Notes: generated by a model from the sequence alone, not told the origin. A stretch of 64,000 nucleotides of DNA from Nocardia jejuensis NBRC 103114 (GCF_001613145.1 NZ_BDBU01000037.1:62001-126000), one strand, 5' to 3'. Counted from the first letter of the stretch, positions 1 through 8,823 are shown. Made by a program: numbers and translations.

Positions 1-1427
1 CACAGCCTGCGCACATCGCGCCGGCCGGGCACCTTGTCCTTCTCGATGCAGGTGACCGCGGCGTCCTGGAAGTCGTACGGCGTCGGGCGAGCCCGATTCC
101 GCAAGCCCGCCAACAGGATCGAATGCTCGAACACCGCGATGGCGTCGGCGGTGCTGGCCAGGTAACCGTTGCGCCGTGCCAGCCGGACGATATCGACCGA
201 CCACTCGAGCAGTTCGGCCTCGTCCAGTGGATCCAGAACCGCTGGGCGGGAGAGGAATCCGGACAGCTGATCGCTGACCTCGGTCTCCCGTTTCGCGACG
301 CCGAGCGGCTTCTTGGCGCGAGTCTTGCCGCTCTTCTGCCCGGCGAGCCGAAACGACGCCAGCGCGCCCCGCCGCAGCCCCTTGGCCCAGGTGGCCGCGG
401 CGATCGATACCGCGCCGCCGGCCAGGCCGAACTGATCCTCGATGGCCGAGTGGCTCGACGGGATCAAGCCGTAGTGCCACTTGGTGTCCGAGCGCGGGGA
501 GATCTCGAACGGCGCGTCCGAGGCCAGACCGAACTGCTCGACCCGGCTCGCGGCATGCGCCGCGCCGCAGATGTACAGCGCCGTGGCCGGATCCGCGCCG
601 GTCGCGGCGAGGTGTTCGCGCATGCGCGTCCACATGTACCGCTCGCGGTCCTCGTCCTCGGTGAGGCTGCCGCGCCGCAATCGGCGGAACAGACTGCCGA
701 TCATCACCATGACCTGCCGATAGGTGTCGTAGTCGGCGTCGACGAGCGGCTGTTCGACGTACTGATCCCACCACTCGGACCAGTGCCGGACCTTGCCGTG
801 GTGCAGCAGGTACTCCTCCAGCTCCGCGAAACGCGGCCGCAGGTCACCGATTTCGATGCCGACGGCCTCGCCGTGCAGGCCGTCGCCGACCGGAGTCGTT
901 CCGCCCGGGGCGGATTCGGGCTCCGGCTCGTCCTTGGGCGCCCACTGGAACACGTGGTCGGTGGACCGATCCACCAGCACCAGTTCCACCCCCGGCGTCT
1001 CGAGCGCGTAGGCGATGGCCTGGTACTCCGCCGAGGATTCGGTGATCGGGGCGACGATCGAGAGCGGCGCCCACTCGAGCGGAAAGTCGGCGACCTCGGT
1101 GGCGAAGGCCTGCAGCGCCACCGGGAGCCGGCAGTTGGTCAGCTCGTCCAGCAGCGGACGCAGATCCTCGCACAGCTCCAGATAGATGACAGCGGGCTGC
1201 TTCTCGCGCAGCCGCCGCACCATGGCGAGCCCCGAGGCGGGTGAATGATGGCAGACCGGGAAGATCTCCAGCTGTTCCGACAGCGCCCGGTCGACGTCGT
1301 CGACGATGCCCGCCAGGATGTCTCCTGCCGCGCCGGGTGCGCCCGCGAACGTCGCGGCCGCGTCCACCAGCTGATCACGCAGAGCGGCAAAGGTGTTCGG
1401 CGCGCGGCGAATCTCCTCGACGGTCAC
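1..1427 (-). CDS. DUF5682-type protein (partial, C-terminus beyond window)
   Basis: Only the first ~475 residues are present; the reading frame is open to the left edge. The N-terminal third carries the FPVCHHSPAS stretch followed by a strand ending in YLELCEDLRP, which fits the pattern I associate with DUF5682 (a His-His motif, then an acidic motif a short distance later). The GTG start overlaps the stop of the MoxR gene (GTGA), so the two are translationally coupled. It is the last visible gene of the SWIM/unknown/vWA/MoxR module. DUF5682 has no established biochemical activity; a hydrolase-like fold is only a guess. Family call moderately sure, function unknown. Confidence 0.75.
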   Translation of the reverse strand, partial: MTVEEIRRAPNTFAALRDQLVDAAATFAGAPGAAGDILAGIVDDVDRALSEQLEIFPVCHHSPASGLAMVRRLREKQPAVIYLELCEDLRPLLDELTNCRLPVALQAFATEVADFPLEWAPLSIVAPITESSAEYQAIAYALETPGVELVLVDRSTDHVFQWAPKDEPEPESAPGGTTPVGDGLHGEAVGIEIGDLRPRFAELEEYLLHHGKVRHWSEWWDQYVEQPLVDADYDTYRQVMVMIGSLFRRLRRGSLTEDEDRERYMWTRMREHLAATGADPATALYICGAAHAASRVEQFGLASDAPFEISPRSDTKWHYGLIPSSHSAIEDQFGLAGGAVSIAAATWAKGLRRGALASFRLAGQKSGKTRAKKPLGVAKRETEVSDQLSGFLSRPAVLDPLDEAELLEWSVDIVRLARRNGYLASTADAIAVFEHSILLAGLRNRARPTPYDFQDAAVTCIEKDKVPGRRDVRRL

Positions 1428-2536
1428 GACAGTCTCGCGATCGCCGCTCGGCCGCCCTCGAGGAACTCGCCCCACGCGCCGCCCTCGGCCTTGCTGCGCG
1501 GCTCGACCACACCGTGCAGGTACTTGTTCAGAATCGCCAGATCCTCGGGAGTACGCCGAGCCAGGGATCCGACGAGCGAACCGGCCAGCGTCTCGGCCTT
1601 GAGCTCACGCTTTCCGAAGAACTGGCTGTGCAGGATCGCGTCCTCGAGCACACCGATCTGCTCGGCCGTGGACAGCGCCGATTCCAGCTTGTCGTCGTCA
1701 TTGGTGGCCGCGGAGGCGGCAGCCCGCAGATCCGCGAAGCTGTCCAGCAGGATGTCGAGCAGCGTGGGCGGCAGCTCGAGCTCGATCTGGTGGCGGCGCA
1801 ACAGTTCCGAGGTCCGGAACCGCACGATCTCCGCCTCGCTGCGCTTGTTGGCCACGATCGGAATGCGCACGAAGTTGAAGCGCCGCTTGAGCGCCGAGGA
1901 CAGATCGTTCACTCCGCGATCACGGCTGTTGGCCGTGGCGATGATGGAGAAGCCGGGCTGCGCGAACACCACGTTGTCGTCGTCGAGTTCCGGGATGGAC
2001 ACGTACTTCTCGGACAGGATCGAGATGAGCGCGTCCTGCACATCGCTGGTGGACCTGGTCAATTCCTCGAAGCGCCCGATCACGCCCTGCTCCATGGCGG
2101 TCATGATCGGCGAGGGGATCATCGACTCACGCGACTGCCCCTTGGCGATGACCATCGAGATGTTCCACGAGTACTTGATGTGGTCCTCGGTGGTGCCGGC
2201 GGTGCCCTGCACCACCAGCGTGGAATTGCGGCTGATCGCCGCCGAGAGCAGTTCGGCCAGCCAGCTCTTGCCGGTGCCGGGATCGCCGATCAGCAGCAGA
2301 CCTCGATCCGACGCCAGCGTCACGATGCTGCGTTCGACGAAACTCCGGTCGCCGAACCACTTCTGCTCGACCTCGCGGTCCAGGCCGTCGGCCCGTTCGG
2401 AGCCGAGAATGAACAGCCGGATCATCTTCGGGCTCAATCGCCAGGTGTACGGCTTGGGGCCGGTGTCGATCGATTCCAGCCAATCGAGTTCCTCGGCGTA
2501 CTTGACCTCGGCGGGGGCGCGCAAAACGTCGTTCAT
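1424..2536 (-). CDS. MoxR-type AAA+ ATPase
   Basis: A 370-aa AAA+ ATPase. Walker A is GDPGTGKSW (about residues 106-114), the Walker B-like segment reads GRFEELTRS with EE in place of the usual DE, sensor 1 is IIATANSRD, and an arginine-rich segment follows (SSALKRRFNFV). MoxR ATPases usually act as chaperone-like remodelers with a vWA partner, and a vWA gene lies immediately upstream with a 9-nt gap. The C-terminal ~120 residues are helical and likely the lid. It overlaps the downstream DUF5682 gene by a GTGA junction. Cytoplasmic. The client substrate is unknown; the neighbours are the best candidates. Confidence 0.92.
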   Translation of the reverse strand: MNDVLRAPAEVKYAEELDWLESIDTGPKPYTWRLSPKMIRLFILGSERADGLDREVEQKWFGDRSFVERSIVTLASDRGLLLIGDPGTGKSWLAELLSAAISRNSTLVVQGTAGTTEDHIKYSWNISMVIAKGQSRESMIPSPIMTAMEQGVIGRFEELTRSTSDVQDALISILSEKYVSIPELDDDNVVFAQPGFSIIATANSRDRGVNDLSSALKRRFNFVRIPIVANKRSEAEIVRFRTSELLRRHQIELELPPTLLDILLDSFADLRAAASAATNDDDKLESALSTAEQIGVLEDAILHSQFFGKRELKAETLAGSLVGSLARRTPEDLAILNKYLHGVVEPRSKAEGGAWGEFLEGGRAAIARLS

Positions 2537-2545
2537 GGTGCTCTC

Positions 2546-3934
2546 CTAGTCGATGAAGTTCTTGAGCTCGTGCACGAGCTTCTGGATGCGCCCCGAGAGA
2601 ACCGGGGTACCGAGGGTTTTGAAGCGCTCCCGGAACCACGGGTTGACGCTCTGATGACCGGAGCTGTTCACCGAGCCGACCGGGATGAACTTCACCCCGG
2701 AGCGATGCAGCGCCTCCATGCTTTCGTACAGTTCCTGGCACTGCCATTCGTAGAAGTCCGAAATCCACACCACCACTGTATTTTTCGGGTCCTCGACCTT
2801 CGGCTGGGTCAGCGTCATGGCGACCCGGCCGTCGGTTCCGCCGCCGAGTTTCGTGCGCAGCAGCACCTCGAAGGGGTCGTGCACCCACGGGGTCAGATCC
2901 AGCGCGTTGGTGTCGTAGGCGACCAGATGGACGTCCACCTTGGGCAGGCCCGCGAAGATCGAGGCCAGAATGGTGCAGTTCACCATGGCGTCGACCATCG
3001 AGCCGGATTGGTCGACGACCACGATCATCCGGGCCGGCACGGTGCGCTTGGCGGTGTGCCTGTAGTACAGGCGGTCCACGTAGAGCCGTTCGTCCTGCGG
3101 ATTCCAGTTGGGCAGGTTCTTCCAGATGGTGCGATCCACATCGAGATTGCGCAGGATGCGCTTGGGCGGCACCGATCGGTCGAGGGTGCCCACGCTGGTC
3201 TGCGCGACCTGGGTGCGCAGGACCTCCGCGACCTGATCGACGAACCGCCGGATCAGAGCCTTGGCATTGGCCAGCGCGACACCGGACAGATTGTGCTTGT
3301 CCCGCAACAACTGTTCGATGAGCGACATGCTCGGCGTGAGCTGCCCGGCCAGGTTCGGATCGGCCAGCACCTCTCGCAATCGCATGCGGGAGACCAGACC
3401 CGCTTCCAGTTCGGCCAGGACTCCGGCGACCTCACCGGCGTGCTCGTGCCCGAGGGTGCGCCGCAGCCAGCCCGCGTCGGACTGCCAGCCCGAGAGCTGC
3501 CCCGCGCTCACCGCGCCGGAACCGGTGGCGAACACATTGAGCAGCAGCTTGGAAACCAGTGCGGCGGTGCGCACATCCTCCGCGCCGATCGCGGCAGTCG
3601 GCTCGTCGCTCGTGAGGCCGGGCCCCTCGGCGTCGGCCGCGGTCTCGCCGGTCGCCGCAGGGTCGCTTTCCGCCTCCGCGGTGGAGGAAGACGATTCGGT
3701 TTCGGCCGCAACCGAATCGGTGAAGTCGAGACTCTCGAACTCCGCCTTCATGTCCGGAAACCGTTGCACCACGGTGTCGATGGATACGCCCGGGTCCAGC
3801 ACCGCGAGCGGCAGGCCCAGATCCGCCACGATGCCCGCGCTCGCCGACTCCAGGGTGGGCTGCTGATCATTGGCGAAGACGCCGGCCAGCAGGCGCCAGT
3901 ACAGGATCTGGCGTCGTGTCTCGTGCTGTGTCAT
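2546..3934 (-). CDS. vWA domain protein (MoxR partner)
   Basis: A 462-aa protein. The C-terminal half is a von Willebrand A domain with a complete MIDAS start, VVVDQSGSMV (DxSxS), a Thr in GGGTDGR and a later Asp in VVWISDFYEW. The N-terminal ~230 residues are helical with an acidic, Ser/Glu-rich stretch (about residues 75-115) likely to be a flexible linker. vWA proteins encoded next to MoxR ATPases commonly hold a metal-dependent contact with the ATPase or its client. The start overlaps the stop of the upstream 458-aa gene (ATGA). No signal peptide or membrane segment is visible. Confidence 0.9.
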   Translation of the reverse strand: MTQHETRRQILYWRLLAGVFANDQQPTLESASAGIVADLGLPLAVLDPGVSIDTVVQRFPDMKAEFESLDFTDSVAAETESSSSTAEAESDPAATGETAADAEGPGLTSDEPTAAIGAEDVRTAALVSKLLLNVFATGSGAVSAGQLSGWQSDAGWLRRTLGHEHAGEVAGVLAELEAGLVSRMRLREVLADPNLAGQLTPSMSLIEQLLRDKHNLSGVALANAKALIRRFVDQVAEVLRTQVAQTSVGTLDRSVPPKRILRNLDVDRTIWKNLPNWNPQDERLYVDRLYYRHTAKRTVPARMIVVVDQSGSMVDAMVNCTILASIFAGLPKVDVHLVAYDTNALDLTPWVHDPFEVLLRTKLGGGTDGRVAMTLTQPKVEDPKNTVVVWISDFYEWQCQELYESMEALHRSGVKFIPVGSVNSSGHQSVNPWFRERFKTLGTPVLSGRIQKLVHELKNFID

Positions 3935-5307
3935 TTGCGCAGCAACCGTCCCGCCCGCTCGCGAAGCACCGCCACGGCATCGCCCGACTTCGCTTGCGCC
4001 TTGGCGATTTTCGGGTCCGTCGGCCCGAGCGCCCAGTCACCGCCGTGGATATCGGTGACCACGCCCTTGACCTTGCGCCGCACGGCGAGCGGGCGCACCG
4101 ACCAGCCGTTCGCGTCCCAGCGCAGCAGACCGATCATGGCGCTGGAATTGCGCACCGCGACATCGGTGAGCGGTCCGCTCGGCGGCAGCGCGCCGAGCTC
4201 GACCGGCACCCGCTGTCCGTCCGATTCCAGTGCGCCGTCGCTGATCCGGTAGTCCTGGAACAGCACCGGTTCGGCGATGTGCACCGGATCGCGATCCAGT
4301 GGCGGAACGGCCGGAGCCTGCGCCTGCGGCAGCAGCACGGTGGCCGTGACGAACGGATCGGCTTGTTCCCCGGCCTTCGCGTGATCGTCCTGCCAGAGCA
4401 GATCGCCCGACGCGGTCAGCGGCATATCGGTGAGTTCCAGCACCCGGTGCTGAGCGAGTGCTGTCAGCAGTTGCGGATGCGCGCCGAGCAGCTGCCAGAT
4501 CGCCGGTCCGACAATGGTGTTCACCTTGGCCGCGGCGACCGAGACCCGAACTCGCCGAGCCGGTGCGCCCGCGGTTTCCACTACGCCGTGCACCTGCGCC
4601 TGCACGGCGGTGCCGTGCTCGTGCACATCCACGCCGAGCACCAGCAGCCGACCCGATACCTGCTCCGCCACGGCGAATTCGGTTCCGCGCCACGACAACA
4701 GCAGTGCCCGGGTCCACAGATCGGCCCAGCGCCGCACGGGCAGCCGATCGGCCGTCGCGATCGGCGACGAGGCGCTCAGCTCGGCGGTGAAGCCGTCCAG
4801 CAGAACCGCGAGCCGGCGCAACGCGGGCTCGGCCAGCAGCGCCTCCACGGTCTTGTCCGCCGCGGACACCAGGTCGTGATCCACCCCGCGCCAGCCCGCG
4901 ATGGCCAGCTCACCCAGCCAGGCCCTCGACCCCACCGCGAGCGGGCTGGGCGCGGACTCGACCGGTGGGCATTCCCACTCGAATCGGTTGCGGCCCAGCG
5001 CTTTGTCCGCCTGCTCGAGCAGCGCGTCGTGCACCGCGCCCAGTAGCGCGGACCGGGCCGCGGCCAGAGCCGACAACTGTTCCGGCGCGATGGCGCCGGT
5101 GCTCAGTTTCGCTACGGCCTCGGCGACCGGCACGGCCAGCGGCGATCCCGCCACGGCACCGGCCAGCGCGGCCAGTGCGGCGTTCTGCCGTTCGGACACC
5201 CGGGCGAAGCCGTCGACGAGCGCGGTGTCGAAACCGGCTATCATCTCCAGCGCCGCACTGACGCCCTCCGAATTCTCCTGCAGCACTTGCACTCCCACTC
5301 CCCGCAT
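3931..5307 (-). CDS. Unrecognised 458-aa protein of the SWIM/vWA/MoxR module
   Basis: I do not recognise a named domain. The chosen ATG gives a TGATG overlap with the stop of the upstream SWIM gene, which is why I prefer it to a GTG 27 nt earlier. The protein is Ala/Leu-rich, with probable long helices in the first ~200 residues and a more strand-rich C-terminal half. There is no signal peptide or membrane span. It ends in an ATGA overlap with the vWA gene, so it is made in coupling with both neighbours. From the module's usual content it could be the DUF5691-type member, but that is recollection rather than a motif I can point to. Confidence 0.8.
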   Translation of the reverse strand: MRGVGVQVLQENSEGVSAALEMIAGFDTALVDGFARVSERQNAALAALAGAVAGSPLAVPVAEAVAKLSTGAIAPEQLSALAAARSALLGAVHDALLEQADKALGRNRFEWECPPVESAPSPLAVGSRAWLGELAIAGWRGVDHDLVSAADKTVEALLAEPALRRLAVLLDGFTAELSASSPIATADRLPVRRWADLWTRALLLSWRGTEFAVAEQVSGRLLVLGVDVHEHGTAVQAQVHGVVETAGAPARRVRVSVAAAKVNTIVGPAIWQLLGAHPQLLTALAQHRVLELTDMPLTASGDLLWQDDHAKAGEQADPFVTATVLLPQAQAPAVPPLDRDPVHIAEPVLFQDYRISDGALESDGQRVPVELGALPPSGPLTDVAVRNSSAMIGLLRWDANGWSVRPLAVRRKVKGVVTDIHGGDWALGPTDPKIAKAQAKSGDAVAVLRERAGRLLRK

Positions 5308-5816
5308 CAGCGATCCACCCCCGCCGGGAACCACTGCAACTCCGGAATCGGCGACGCGCTGCCGGGCAGTTCCAGATAGGCCAGATGCCGCAGGAACCGG
5401 CTGAACACCGCGGCGGCCGGAGCCGGATCGCGAGTTCCATTGAGGCAGGAGGCGAGTCGCCCGCCCTCGGGCACCTCCACCCGCAGGAACCGGGCCACGC
5501 GCTCCTGTCCGTACTGCAGCACGGCCTCGTCGATGAGCGAGTCCAGATGCTTACAGGTCCAGCCCTGGTTCAACCCGCCGCACGGGCGATTGTTGTTGGT
5601 GCTGCAGCTGAGTCCGTGCGTTCCCGCGGTCACCGATGCCACGTACACCCGTGAGATATCGGAGCCGCTGGACACCACGCCCTGCAGCCGCCCGTCCGCC
5701 AACTCCACGAACGGAACCTTGTTCAACTTACGCGGCGCCACCGCGGGCAATACCCGCACTACAGAGGCACTTTCCCACACTGGTTGCTCCGGTGTGGCGC
5801 TCGGATTCGAGACCAT
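5307..5816 (-). CDS. SWIM zinc-finger protein
   Basis: A 169-aa protein, first gene of the five-gene module. The middle carries a SWIM-like zinc-binding set, LSCSTNNNRPCGG followed by GWTCKHLDSL, giving the Cys and Cys-x-His ligands typical of SWIM fingers. The start is set by a GGGAGG ribosome site shortly upstream of the ATG; longer in-frame extensions upstream have no coding character. SWIM domains bind DNA or proteins. It is short for the SWIM family, so it may be a small adaptor for the vWA/MoxR machinery. No promoter is obvious in the region upstream. Confidence 0.85.
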   Translation of the reverse strand: MVSNPSATPEQPVWESASVVRVLPAVAPRKLNKVPFVELADGRLQGVVSSGSDISRVYVASVTAGTHGLSCSTNNNRPCGGLNQGWTCKHLDSLIDEAVLQYGQERVARFLRVEVPEGGRLASCLNGTRDPAPAAAVFSRFLRHLAYLELPGSASPIPELQWFPAGVDR

Positions 5817-6375
5817 CGTTCTCCCTCCCGGTCGATCACGATGGGCACAAGGTATGCGACCCCACCGACAAGTCCGAAACGGCCCCCGGCAACACACCCG
5901 CACGGACTCGGAATGCGCAGTACGACAGGCAATTCCGCCGCCGTGGCCGCTGCTCACGCGCGCCCGGCGAACCGGGAACCGGGCTGCCGGAACGGACTCG
6001 GAGAACCTCCGCGCCGGGCCCTGCGCGCGGTCGCGTCCGGCGGGCCGACTCTGTCGTACCGACGTGCGAGAGTTGACCAGATGCACCGGCCGCTGTCTCG
6101 AGGGCCCGCGCGACGGTGACGCATCGACCCGGGGGAGGACACATATGGGGGCGCAACGGTGGGCAGAGTGGCGACAACCATCGGCGGCGAGGCAGTGTTC
6201 GCGCGGGCGCCTCGGCGGCGTCGGGCTGATGGAGGTGGCGTCACTGTCGCGAATCCGGGATTGGCTGCGGCGTTCGAGGACGGCACTCTCGAGGACGGCG
6301 GTCCCGAGGACAGCGCCGCCGGAAAGATCGGCGAACGCCGGTGAGCCCCGGGCTGTTTCCGGGTACAACGAACAA
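5817..6375. other. Divergent intergenic region, no supported gene
   Basis: This 559-nt stretch separates the divergent SWIM-module and esterase genes. Short open frames exist on both strands but are rich in Arg/Pro, lack good ribosome sites and look like GC-driven noise. It presumably holds both promoters; I could not assign boxes. Confidence 0.5.
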
Positions 6376-7317
6376 GTGACCGCTTCGAAGCTCTGTGCCC
6401 TAGTCGCGTGTGCCATCGCCGCCTCCGTCGTTCTCGTCCGGCCCGCCTGTGCGGCGCCGCAGGCCGTGGAGGTGGTCGACGAGGTGTCGATCGGGGACCG
6501 CATGTCCCGCATCGACGTCTATTCACCGGCGATGAACCGGGTGATCTCCAACCGGGTGATCCGGGCCGCGGGCGACGGCCCCGCGCCGACGCTGTACCTG
6601 CTCACCGGAGCCGGCGGCGCGGAGGACGGGATCTCGTGGTGGGACGACACCGACGTGCGGGACTTCTTCGCCGACAAGCACGTCAACGTCGTGCTGCCGA
6701 CCGGCGGCGCGTTCAGCCTCTACACCGATTGGCTCGCCGACGACCCGATCGCCGGACGGAACCGGTGGCAGACCTACCTCACCCGGGAGTTGCCCGCCGC
6801 GGTGGACACGCAACTCGGCACCACCGGACGCAATGCGATCGGCGGGGTGTCCATGAGCGCCGGATCGGCGATCGATCTCGCCGTGCAGGCGAGCGATGTG
6901 TACAGCGCGGTCGCGTCCTACAGCGGCTGCCCGTGGACCTCGGATCCGGCGGGTATCGCCATGGCGAGCGCGGTGGTGATGCGCGGCGGCGGCAATCCCG
7001 CCAATATGTGGGGATCGCCCGGCGGCGAGGTGTGGCGCTCACACGATCCGTCGATCAACGCGGGCCGGCTCGCGGGCAAGACGGTCTACCTCTCGGCCGC
7101 CTCCGGCATTCCGGGCCCGATCGATCGGGGCGGCATCCCCTCCCCGATCATCGAGGCGATCGCGAGTTCCTGCACCGGATCCTTCGCCGCGCGTCTGACC
7201 GACCTCGGCATGCCGCCGATCTACCTCAACCGGCCGCTGGGCTCACACACCTGGGGTCAGTTCGAGACCGACCTGCACGATTCATGGCCGCACCTGGCCC
7301 GTGCCATCGGGGCCTGA
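6376..7317 (+). CDS. Secreted antigen-85/mycolyltransferase-like esterase
   Basis: A 313-aa alpha/beta hydrolase with an N-terminal signal peptide (hydrophobic run LCALVACAIAASVVL, cleavage probably after ACA). The nucleophile elbow is GGVSMSAGSA (Ser about residue 159) and the C-terminal His lies in GSHTWGQFE, as in the esterase/mycolyltransferase family of mycolic-acid bacteria. Family members transfer mycolates onto trehalose or arabinogalactan in the cell envelope. The GTG start is chosen because it directly precedes the signal peptide; its ribosome site is weak. The last codons lie in a 24-bp tandem repeat and overlap the convergent amidohydrolase gene by 36 nt. Exact acyl acceptor cannot be told. 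Confidence 0.85.
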   Translation: MTASKLCALVACAIAASVVLVRPACAAPQAVEVVDEVSIGDRMSRIDVYSPAMNRVISNRVIRAAGDGPAPTLYLLTGAGGAEDGISWWDDTDVRDFFADKHVNVVLPTGGAFSLYTDWLADDPIAGRNRWQTYLTRELPAAVDTQLGTTGRNAIGGVSMSAGSAIDLAVQASDVYSAVASYSGCPWTSDPAGIAMASAVVMRGGGNPANMWGSPGGEVWRSHDPSINAGRLAGKTVYLSAASGIPGPIDRGGIPSPIIEAIASSCTGSFAARLTDLGMPPIYLNRPLGSHTWGQFETDLHDSWPHLARAIGA

Positions 7318-8181
7318 TCGGCCGGTGCCATCGGCGTCTGATCGGCCGGTGCCATCGGGGCTCGATCGGCCGGCCAACCCGAACACCCGGCGGGCGTTGC
7401 CGTCCAGGTACAGCTCGCGCACCTCGGCGTCGAGCCCGAGTTCGTCCACGCCCTCGAGGGCGTGTTCCGGGACGATCATCGGATAGTTGGTGCCGAACAA
7501 CACCTTTCGCCGGCCGCCGCGGGACTTCAGATACGAGATCAGCTCCGGCGGAATGCGTTTCGTGGTGTACGCCGAGGTGTCGATGACGACGTTCTCGTGC
7601 TTGCGGGCGACCGCGATCATCTCCTGGGTCCACGGGTAGCCGATATGCCCGCACACGATGGTCAGTTCCGGAAAATCGAGCGCGACCTGATCGATGTACG
7701 GAATGGGACGGCCCGGCTCGGACGGCCGCAGCGGGCCCGTGTGGCCGACCTGCGTGCAGAACGGGATGCCGAGTTCCACACAGGCGGCGAAGAGCGGATA
7801 GAACCGGCGATCGGTGGGCGGGACCTCCCACAGCCACGGGAGCACGCGAAGACCCTTGAATCCCTGCGCGACTCGCTCGCGCAGTTCCCGAATCGCGTCC
7901 ATCGGCTTGCGGATGTCGACCGACGCGATCGGATGCAGCCGGCCCGGCGCCTGCCCCGCCCACGCCGCGACCTCGTCATTGGAGATCAACACTCCCTCCG
8001 GCGCGCTCCAGGCGGAGATGAGCGCCTCGTCCACCCCGCCCGCCGCCATCGCGTCGAGCGTGGCGGACAGCGGAATCTGCTGCGCCGGTATCGATCCCCC
8101 GGTCCAGCGGCGCAGGGAGTCGAACATATCGTGAGCGAGAAATCGCGAGGTGGGATGCTGTGCCCAGACGTCGACGGTCAT
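7282..8181 (-). CDS. Amidohydrolase-family (TIM-barrel) metal-dependent hydrolase
   Basis: A 299-aa protein of the amidohydrolase-2 type. Metal/active-site-like segments are CTQVGHTGPL, IVCGHIGYPW and LFGTNYPMIV, in the order usual for this family; the N-terminal HxH is replaced by WAQHPTSRFL. Such enzymes hydrolyse or decarboxylate cyclic acids and amides; the substrate is not evident. The C-terminal ~28 residues are a low-complexity Gly/Asp/Ser tail (SPDGTGRS-type 8-residue repeat) encoded by the 24-bp tandem repeat that also ends the convergent esterase gene, so the natural end of the fold is probably near LAGR. A 22-bp direct repeat lies upstream of its start. Confidence 0.85.
   Translation of the reverse strand: MTVDVWAQHPTSRFLAHDMFDSLRRWTGGSIPAQQIPLSATLDAMAAGGVDEALISAWSAPEGVLISNDEVAAWAGQAPGRLHPIASVDIRKPMDAIRELRERVAQGFKGLRVLPWLWEVPPTDRRFYPLFAACVELGIPFCTQVGHTGPLRPSEPGRPIPYIDQVALDFPELTIVCGHIGYPWTQEMIAVARKHENVVIDTSAYTTKRIPPELISYLKSRGGRRKVLFGTNYPMIVPEHALEGVDELGLDAEVRELYLDGNARRVFGLAGRSSPDGTGRSDADGTGRSGPDGTGQVRP
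7301..7372. repeat. Three 24-bp tandem repeats at overlapping gene ends
   Basis: Units 7301-7324, 7325-7348 and 7349-7372 each begin GTGCCATCGG and end GATCGGCCG, differing at a few positions. The first unit contains the stop codon of the esterase gene; all three encode the 8-residue repeated tail of the convergent amidohydrolase. Confidence 0.9.
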
Positions 8182-8235
8182 ACGACGGTTCCTGTTCCTC
8201 GTGCGGACAGCGGTCTGGCATCAATCGAACACGCC

Positions 8236-8279
8236 GTCTCGTCCCCGTGGGGAAATTGTCTCGCCCCCATGGGGAAATT
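8236..8279. repeat. Two 22-bp tandem repeats upstream of amidohydrolase
   Basis: Units 8236-8257 and 8258-8279 share GTCTCG and TGGGGAAATT and differ at two positions; the second contains the perfect palindrome CCCCATGGGG. They lie 55-98 nt upstream of the minus-strand amidohydrolase start and could be a paired operator. Confidence 0.7.
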
Positions 8280-8342
8280 CGTGGTGCACAGCAGCCCTCC
8301 GGTGCGCACTCCGTCCGACGCAGGCCCTGCCGGGACATGACA

Positions 8343-8374
8343 GTGCCCCCGTGCGGAATTCCACACGGGGGCAC
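8343..8374 (-). terminator. Hairpin terminator after small secreted protein gene
   Basis: Perfect 11-bp stem GTGCCCCCGTG / CACGGGGGCAC, with the inner GGAATTCC able to extend it. It lies 15 nt past the stop of the minus-strand gene at 8389. Confidence 0.75.
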
Positions 8375-8388
8375 GATGCGCGTCCGGG

Positions 8389-8739
8389 TCAGTTGACGGT
8401 GAAGACCCAGGAGCCGCTGCAACCCCAGCGGACGTTGTTCTGGTCCGGCTCGAAGCGCCAGTCGCCCGCGGGGCCGATGACGTTCCAGTCACCGTCCGAG
8501 GTGGCGATCGCACGGTCGTTGTCCGTGAGAATGGTGGTGTCCCACGGGCTGATGGTCCACGAGTTGCCCTTCCACAGCCGGTTCTTCAGCCGGATGTTCA
8601 GGACGTTGGGCGTGTTGTTCTCGACCACCAGGCAGGCGTTCGGATGCGGATCGGCCTGCGCGGGAGCCGCGAAGACGACCAGCGGGGCGGCGAGGACTGC
8701 GGCGGCGAGGCCGATTCTGGCGACGAAACTCGACTTCAT
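8389..8739 (-). CDS. Small secreted protein of unknown function
   Basis: A 116-aa protein with a clear Sec signal peptide: charged start, hydrophobic core and an APAQA cleavage site at about residue 29. The mature part is ~87 residues, Trp- and Asn-rich, with two Cys (in NACLVV and RWGCSG) that could form a disulfide. I do not recognise the family. The start is fixed by an AGGGGG ribosome site. A TATAAATAT element about 80 nt upstream is a likely -10 region, and a strong hairpin follows the gene, so it appears to be a single-gene transcript. Similar small exported proteins are common in nocardial genomes. Confidence 0.85.
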   Translation of the reverse strand: MKSSFVARIGLAAAVLAAPLVVFAAPAQADPHPNACLVVENNTPNVLNIRLKNRLWKGNSWTISPWDTTILTDNDRAIATSDGDWNVIGPAGDWRFEPDQNNVRWGCSGSWVFTVN

Positions 8740-8817
8740 GATGTTCCCCCTCTGCACCACGAGATGTGTGGTGCGAATTCCCTTGAACCGGTGAAACTTT
8801 CCGGCCCGCACACCATA

Positions 8818-8823
8818 TTTATA
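8818..8823 (-). promoter_or_regulatory. Candidate -10 element (TATAAA)
   Basis: TATAAATATGG on the minus strand, in an otherwise GC-rich region, ~80 nt upstream of the small secreted protein start. No matching -35 at ideal spacing was found. Confidence 0.45.

Noticed and set aside
1241..4252. A very long plus-strand open frame (about 1000 codons) antisense to the MoxR and vWA genes
   Set aside because: It is Arg/His/Gln-rich, has no recognisable motif, and lies opposite two genes with intact Walker and MIDAS motifs. GC-rich DNA routinely leaves such antisense frames open.
6159..6344. Possible 61-codon gene in the gap upstream of the esterase
   Set aside because: No ribosome site, weakly biased composition and no neighbour relation; cannot be supported.
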